Part shown: positions 61,583-64,000 of the stretch, piece by piece
How positions within the stretch are numbered: the stretch's first letter is position 1
How the letters are laid out: each line of letters starts with the position of its first letter
NCBI RefSeq assembly: GCF_028206795.1
Contig: NZ_JAQLFJ010000006.1
Span: forward strand, 1 to 64,000
Length of the DNA: 64,000 bases
Direction: 5' to 3'
DNA from: Collinsella aerofaciens
Lineage (GTDB): Bacteria; Actinomycetota; Coriobacteriia; Coriobacteriales; Coriobacteriaceae
The notes under the pieces: generated by a model
The model's database searches: none
What the model was told of the DNA's origin: nothing
What the model saw: only the letters and a program-made list of their open reading frames with translations
Program-made: the position numbers and the translations under genes

Positions 61583-61816
61583 TACGGTATCCTTACTGGC
61601 TTTTCTCCCGCGCGGATGAAAAAGGGCTGAGGGAAAGAAGGTGAGCGGCCGAGCAATTGCTCGGCCGCTCGTTTTGAATAAAGGATGTGCCCTTTGGAAA
61701 CCCCTCTCGGCGGGCGGGCCCTGCGGTGACGTTGCTGACTTTTCTCCCGTGTGGATGATAAAGGCTGAGGGAAAGTGTGTGAGTCGGTCGAGCATTTGCT
61801 CGACCGACTCTTTTTT
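61583..61816 (+). repeat. Tandem structured units upstream of rsgA
   Basis: Two units with 139-bp period share CTTTTCTCCCG, GGATGA and GGCTGAGGGAAAG, then a strong hairpin: GAGCGGCCGAGCAA/TTGCTCGGCCGCTC (61643-61670, then TTTT) and GAGTCGGTCGAGCA/TGCTCGACCGACTC (61781-61810, then TTTTTT). The second hairpin is a good terminator 49 bp before rsgA. Between the units lies a fragment similar to the right half of the hairpin at 52737. Confidence 0.75.
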
Positions 61817-61864
61817 GTGGGAAAATACCTGCTCAGTTGTGATTTTTGGTGCTGGGAGGCGTTT

Positions 61865-63049
61865 GTGGCTAAGGCTAAGGCTAAGGCGAAGAAAAAGACG
61901 ACGGGGGCGCGGGCTAAGCGCGATCGTCGTCGGAAGCTCGCGACCGAGGCTCCCGCACCTGCTGAGGAGCTGCTGGCAAGCGTGCCGGGGCTCGACGCGC
62001 TGCAGGATGTTCCGGCGTTTGATGACCTGCCGGTCGATGAAGCCCAGCAGGCTGCCTTTGATGATTTCTGCGCACATGCCGAGGAGCCCGAGCAGATGCA
62101 GCTTGGCGCCGTGGTGCGCTTGGATCGCGGGTTTCCACTGGTGGCGACTGCCGATGACACGTTTCGTGCCGAGCATGCTGTGGGGTTTGCCAAGTCACGC
62201 GGCGAGGACGAGGTCCTGCTGCCTGCCGTGGGCGATCGTGTGGCGGTGCGCCGCGCTCCCGGGCACGATATGGGCGTGATTGAGTGCGTGCTGCCGCGCC
62301 GTACGAGCTTTGAGCGTTGGCGCGGCCGTGCCCGCGGGGAGCGTCAGGTGCTCTGCTCCAACGTGGATAGCGTGCTAATCGTGCAGGCGCTCGGTGCCGG
62401 CGAGGTGCTGCTCGACCGCGTGGCGCGCTCGCTGGTGTTGGCGCTCGACTGCGATGCCGAACCGGTGGTGGTACTCACCAAAGCTGACCGCTGCGATGCC
62501 GAGGAACTCGAGCGCGATCTGGACCGCGTGCGCCGCCTGGTGGGTCCGGACGTGCGCGTGATCGTGACGTCCTCTGCCGAGGGCCGCGGCCTGGACGAGG
62601 TCCGTGCCTGCGTGCCCGCCGGGAGCTGCGCCATGATTCTGGGCGAGTCGGGTGCCGGCAAGTCGACGCTGCTCAATGCGCTGCTGGGCCACGATACGTT
62701 GGCGACCGGCGGTGTGCGCGAACGCGACGATCAGGGCCGTCACACTACCGTCGCGCGCGTGATGGTGGCACTGCCGGGCGACGCCGGCGTGATCGCCGAT
62801 GCCCCGGGCCTGCGTAGCCTGCCGCTCGTGGGTCACGAGCGGGGTCTGGCGCGCGCTTTCCCCGAGATTGTCGAGGCATCGCGCGCGTGCCGGTTTGGCG
62901 ATTGCACGCATGTCCATGAGCCGGGCTGCGCCGTTCGCGAGGCCGAGGACGCCGGGCAGATCGATAGCCTGCGTCTGGAAACGTTCCAAAACCTGGCGTC
63001 ATCCATGCGCGTGAGTGCTCAAATGCTCGATCCCGATGTCCATCTGTAA
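61865..63049 (+). CDS. rsgA: Ribosome small-subunit-dependent GTPase RsgA
   Basis: This 394-aa circularly permuted GTPase assists 30S maturation. The order is G4 TKAD (205-208), G1 GESGAGKST (260-268), switch TT (294-295), G3 DAPG (312-315), and a C-terminal zinc site Cys342, Cys347, His349 and Cys355. It starts with a Lys/Ala repeat (AKAKAKAKKK) from a tandem GGCTAA repeat and an unusually long linker before the OB domain. GTG 61865 follows GGGAGG; the open frame upstream runs through the tandem repeat. Confidence 0.93.
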   Translation: MAKAKAKAKKKTTGARAKRDRRRKLATEAPAPAEELLASVPGLDALQDVPAFDDLPVDEAQQAAFDDFCAHAEEPEQMQLGAVVRLDRGFPLVATADDTFRAEHAVGFAKSRGEDEVLLPAVGDRVAVRRAPGHDMGVIECVLPRRTSFERWRGRARGERQVLCSNVDSVLIVQALGAGEVLLDRVARSLVLALDCDAEPVVVLTKADRCDAEELERDLDRVRRLVGPDVRVIVTSSAEGRGLDEVRACVPAGSCAMILGESGAGKSTLLNALLGHDTLATGGVRERDDQGRHTTVARVMVALPGDAGVIADAPGLRSLPLVGHERGLARAFPEIVEASRACRFGDCTHVHEPGCAVREAEDAGQIDSLRLETFQNLASSMRVSAQMLDPDVHL

Positions 63050-63066
63050 TTGATTTTTCCTATGAC

Positions 63067-63101
63067 AGCCGTCTCCCAACTGTTCGGGAGACGGCTTTTT
63101 T
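63067..63101 (+). terminator. Intrinsic terminator after rsgA
   Basis: AGCCGTCTCCC and GGGAGACGGCT pair and are followed by TTTTT. Confidence 0.92.
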
Positions 63102-63131
63102 GCTGTGGAAAAGCCTCGAAACATGCAGTTT

Positions 63132-63191
63132 GCTGACGTGCTGACCAAAACCTTGCCACGAGCTTGACGGGCTGGTCAGCTTTTGGTCAGC
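63132..63191 (+). promoter_or_regulatory. GGTCAGC repeats upstream of cpaB
   Basis: GCTGACCAAAA (63140-63150) is the exact complement of TTTTGGTCAGC (63181-63191). GGTCAG also recurs 11 bp apart at 63174 and 63185. A perfect -35-like TTGACA is at 63199-63204. A regulator binding region for the pilus operon is inferred. Confidence 0.4.
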
Positions 63192-63301
63192 GATTGGTTT
63201 GACATCGAAAACCAAGATTGCGATTGCGCCGCTTTGCACTCTGACCGCCCAGACAATGGTGGTACGGGCATTCGCCCGGCACTGCCATGAGAGGAGCGGC
63301 C

Positions 63302-63961
63302 GTGAACAAGAGCAAGCGCATCGCCATCAGTCTGGTCGCGGGCGTGCTCGCTGCTCTGCTCTGCATGGTTTACGGCTCGTCGATCCGCTCGCAAGCCGAA
63401 CAGGTCCAGGCTGAGACCTTGGCCAAGTACGGTGGCGATCGCGTCGAAGTTTGCGTCGCGGCGCGCGATATCGATGTGGGCGAGACCCTCGATGAGACCA
63501 ATGTCATAACCCAGGAATGGCTGACGAGCCTGCTGCCGCGTGACGCAGCGACCGAGCTGCGCCAGGTGCGCGGCGACGTGACGACTTCGCGTATTCCCAA
63601 AAACGCCGTGATCTGCAATGTCTACACCAAGGCCGAGAGCCGCAAGCTCGAGGTGCCTAAGGGCAAGGTCGCCGTTTCGGTGGCGGTCGATGCCGAGCAC
63701 TCGGTCGGCGGTGCTACGGGCGTGGGCAGCTACGTGGATGTGTATGTGCAAAAAGACGGCGTGACCGATCGGCTGTGCGGCGCGTACGTGATCGATACCA
63801 GTGAGGATTCCGGTGCCACGCGCGAGGGCAAGATCGAATGGGTGACGCTGGCGGCTGACCCCGAAGACGTCAAGGAACTGCTGGGAGCCTCGGGCAAGGG
63901 AACGGTCAGCTTGACGATTCCCGCCACGGCGCGCGGCAAAAAGAGCGGAGGCGACGAGTGA
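63302..63961 (+). CDS. CpaB/RcpC-like Flp pilus assembly protein (SAF domain)
   Basis: This 219-aa protein has an N-terminal membrane anchor (RIAISLVAGVLAALLCMVYG) and a SAF domain (VCVAARDIDVGETLDETNVI) followed by the RcpC-type region (GKVAVSVAVDAEHSVGGATG). CpaB proteins are periplasmic or cell-surface parts of tight-adherence pilus machines. GTG 63302 follows GAGAGGAG. Its stop overlaps the next start (TGATG at 63959-63963), marking an operon that continues beyond the window. Confidence 0.8.
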   Translation: MNKSKRIAISLVAGVLAALLCMVYGSSIRSQAEQVQAETLAKYGGDRVEVCVAARDIDVGETLDETNVITQEWLTSLLPRDAATELRQVRGDVTTSRIPKNAVICNVYTKAESRKLEVPKGKVAVSVAVDAEHSVGGATGVGSYVDVYVQKDGVTDRLCGAYVIDTSEDSGATREGKIEWVTLAADPEDVKELLGASGKGTVSLTIPATARGKKSGGDE

Positions 63962-64000
63962 TGAAGGCGATCTGGCTTGCGTGCTGCGCGTGCGGCGATT
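63961..64000 (+). CDS. Start of the next pilus-operon gene (truncated by window)
   Basis: ATG 63961 overlaps the cpaB-like stop by one base. Only the first 13 codons (MKAIWLACCACGD) are inside the window, too few for a family call. Position after cpaB suggests a tight-adherence gene such as an ATPase or regulator. Confidence 0.55.
   Translation, partial: MKAIWLACCACGD

Overview
The window looks like a chromosomal segment of a high-GC Gram-positive gut anaerobe of the Coriobacteriia, most probably Collinsella. This is inferred from gene content and style: rubrerythrin, Rrf2 regulator, T-box-controlled pheST, mannose-family PTS with SIS-domain deglycases, NikMN-type ECF transporter, and many intergenic hairpin repeats. 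No comparison was run. There is no rRNA, no CRISPR array and no transposase. Two tRNA genes are present, Asp(GTC) at 213 on the plus strand and Val(GAC) at 41559 on the minus strand.

Layout. 1-3.6 kb: tRNA-Asp, an Rrf2 regulator, a MutY-like glycosylase, rubrerythrin and a small membrane protein. 3.7-4.8 kb: an AT-richer nucleotidyltransferase/HTH pair resembling a toxin-antitoxin module. 4.9-15.4 kb: DNA maintenance and housekeeping (rmuC, an ABC exporter, nth, mfd, a PAP2 phosphatase, threonine aldolase, a GNAT acetyltransferase). 15.4-29.9 kb: a carbohydrate/amine utilisation region with three GntR/UTRA regulators, three FrlB/FraB-like SIS deglycases, one mannose-family PTS (IIAB-IIC-IID), an EamA transporter, a HAD phosphatase and a YitT protein; recQ is embedded in it. 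30.3-37 kb: L-lactate/2-hydroxyacid dehydrogenase, metA, 5-formyl-THF cyclo-ligase, hicAB and a large M16 peptidase. 37-41.2 kb: an accessory stretch with an AlbA/Schlafen-like ATP-binding regulator and several unassigned proteins. 41.5-64 kb: tRNA-Val, a second EamA transporter, a DUF4012 envelope protein, glmM, an M32 carboxypeptidase, T-box-pheST, nikMN-nikQ-nikO behind a NikR-like operator, a phospholipase C-like protein, pyk, a Ca-type P-ATPase, rsgA and the start of a Flp-pilus (cpaB) operon.

How the genes fit together. In the 15-30 kb region each deglycase has its own GntR gene, and each regulator-deglycase pair is associated with a different operator word: AACTTGTATGC, ACGT-N5-ACGT, and tandem ATAGAACA. 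A single PTS would supply phosphorylated substrates. All three SIS proteins keep a Glu and a His sixteen residues apart, the spacing reported for the FraB deglycase pair. This is the best candidate for an incompletely described catabolic system, probably for Amadori compounds such as fructoselysine or glucoselysine.

The second striking feature is the density of structured intergenic DNA. The strongest case is a two-copy element (25705-25860 and 46748-46906) in which three nested stems change sequence on both sides while staying paired. A tandem two-unit element upstream of rsgA behaves the same way. At least four further short hairpin families and several single long inverted repeats occupy nearly every large intergenic gap.
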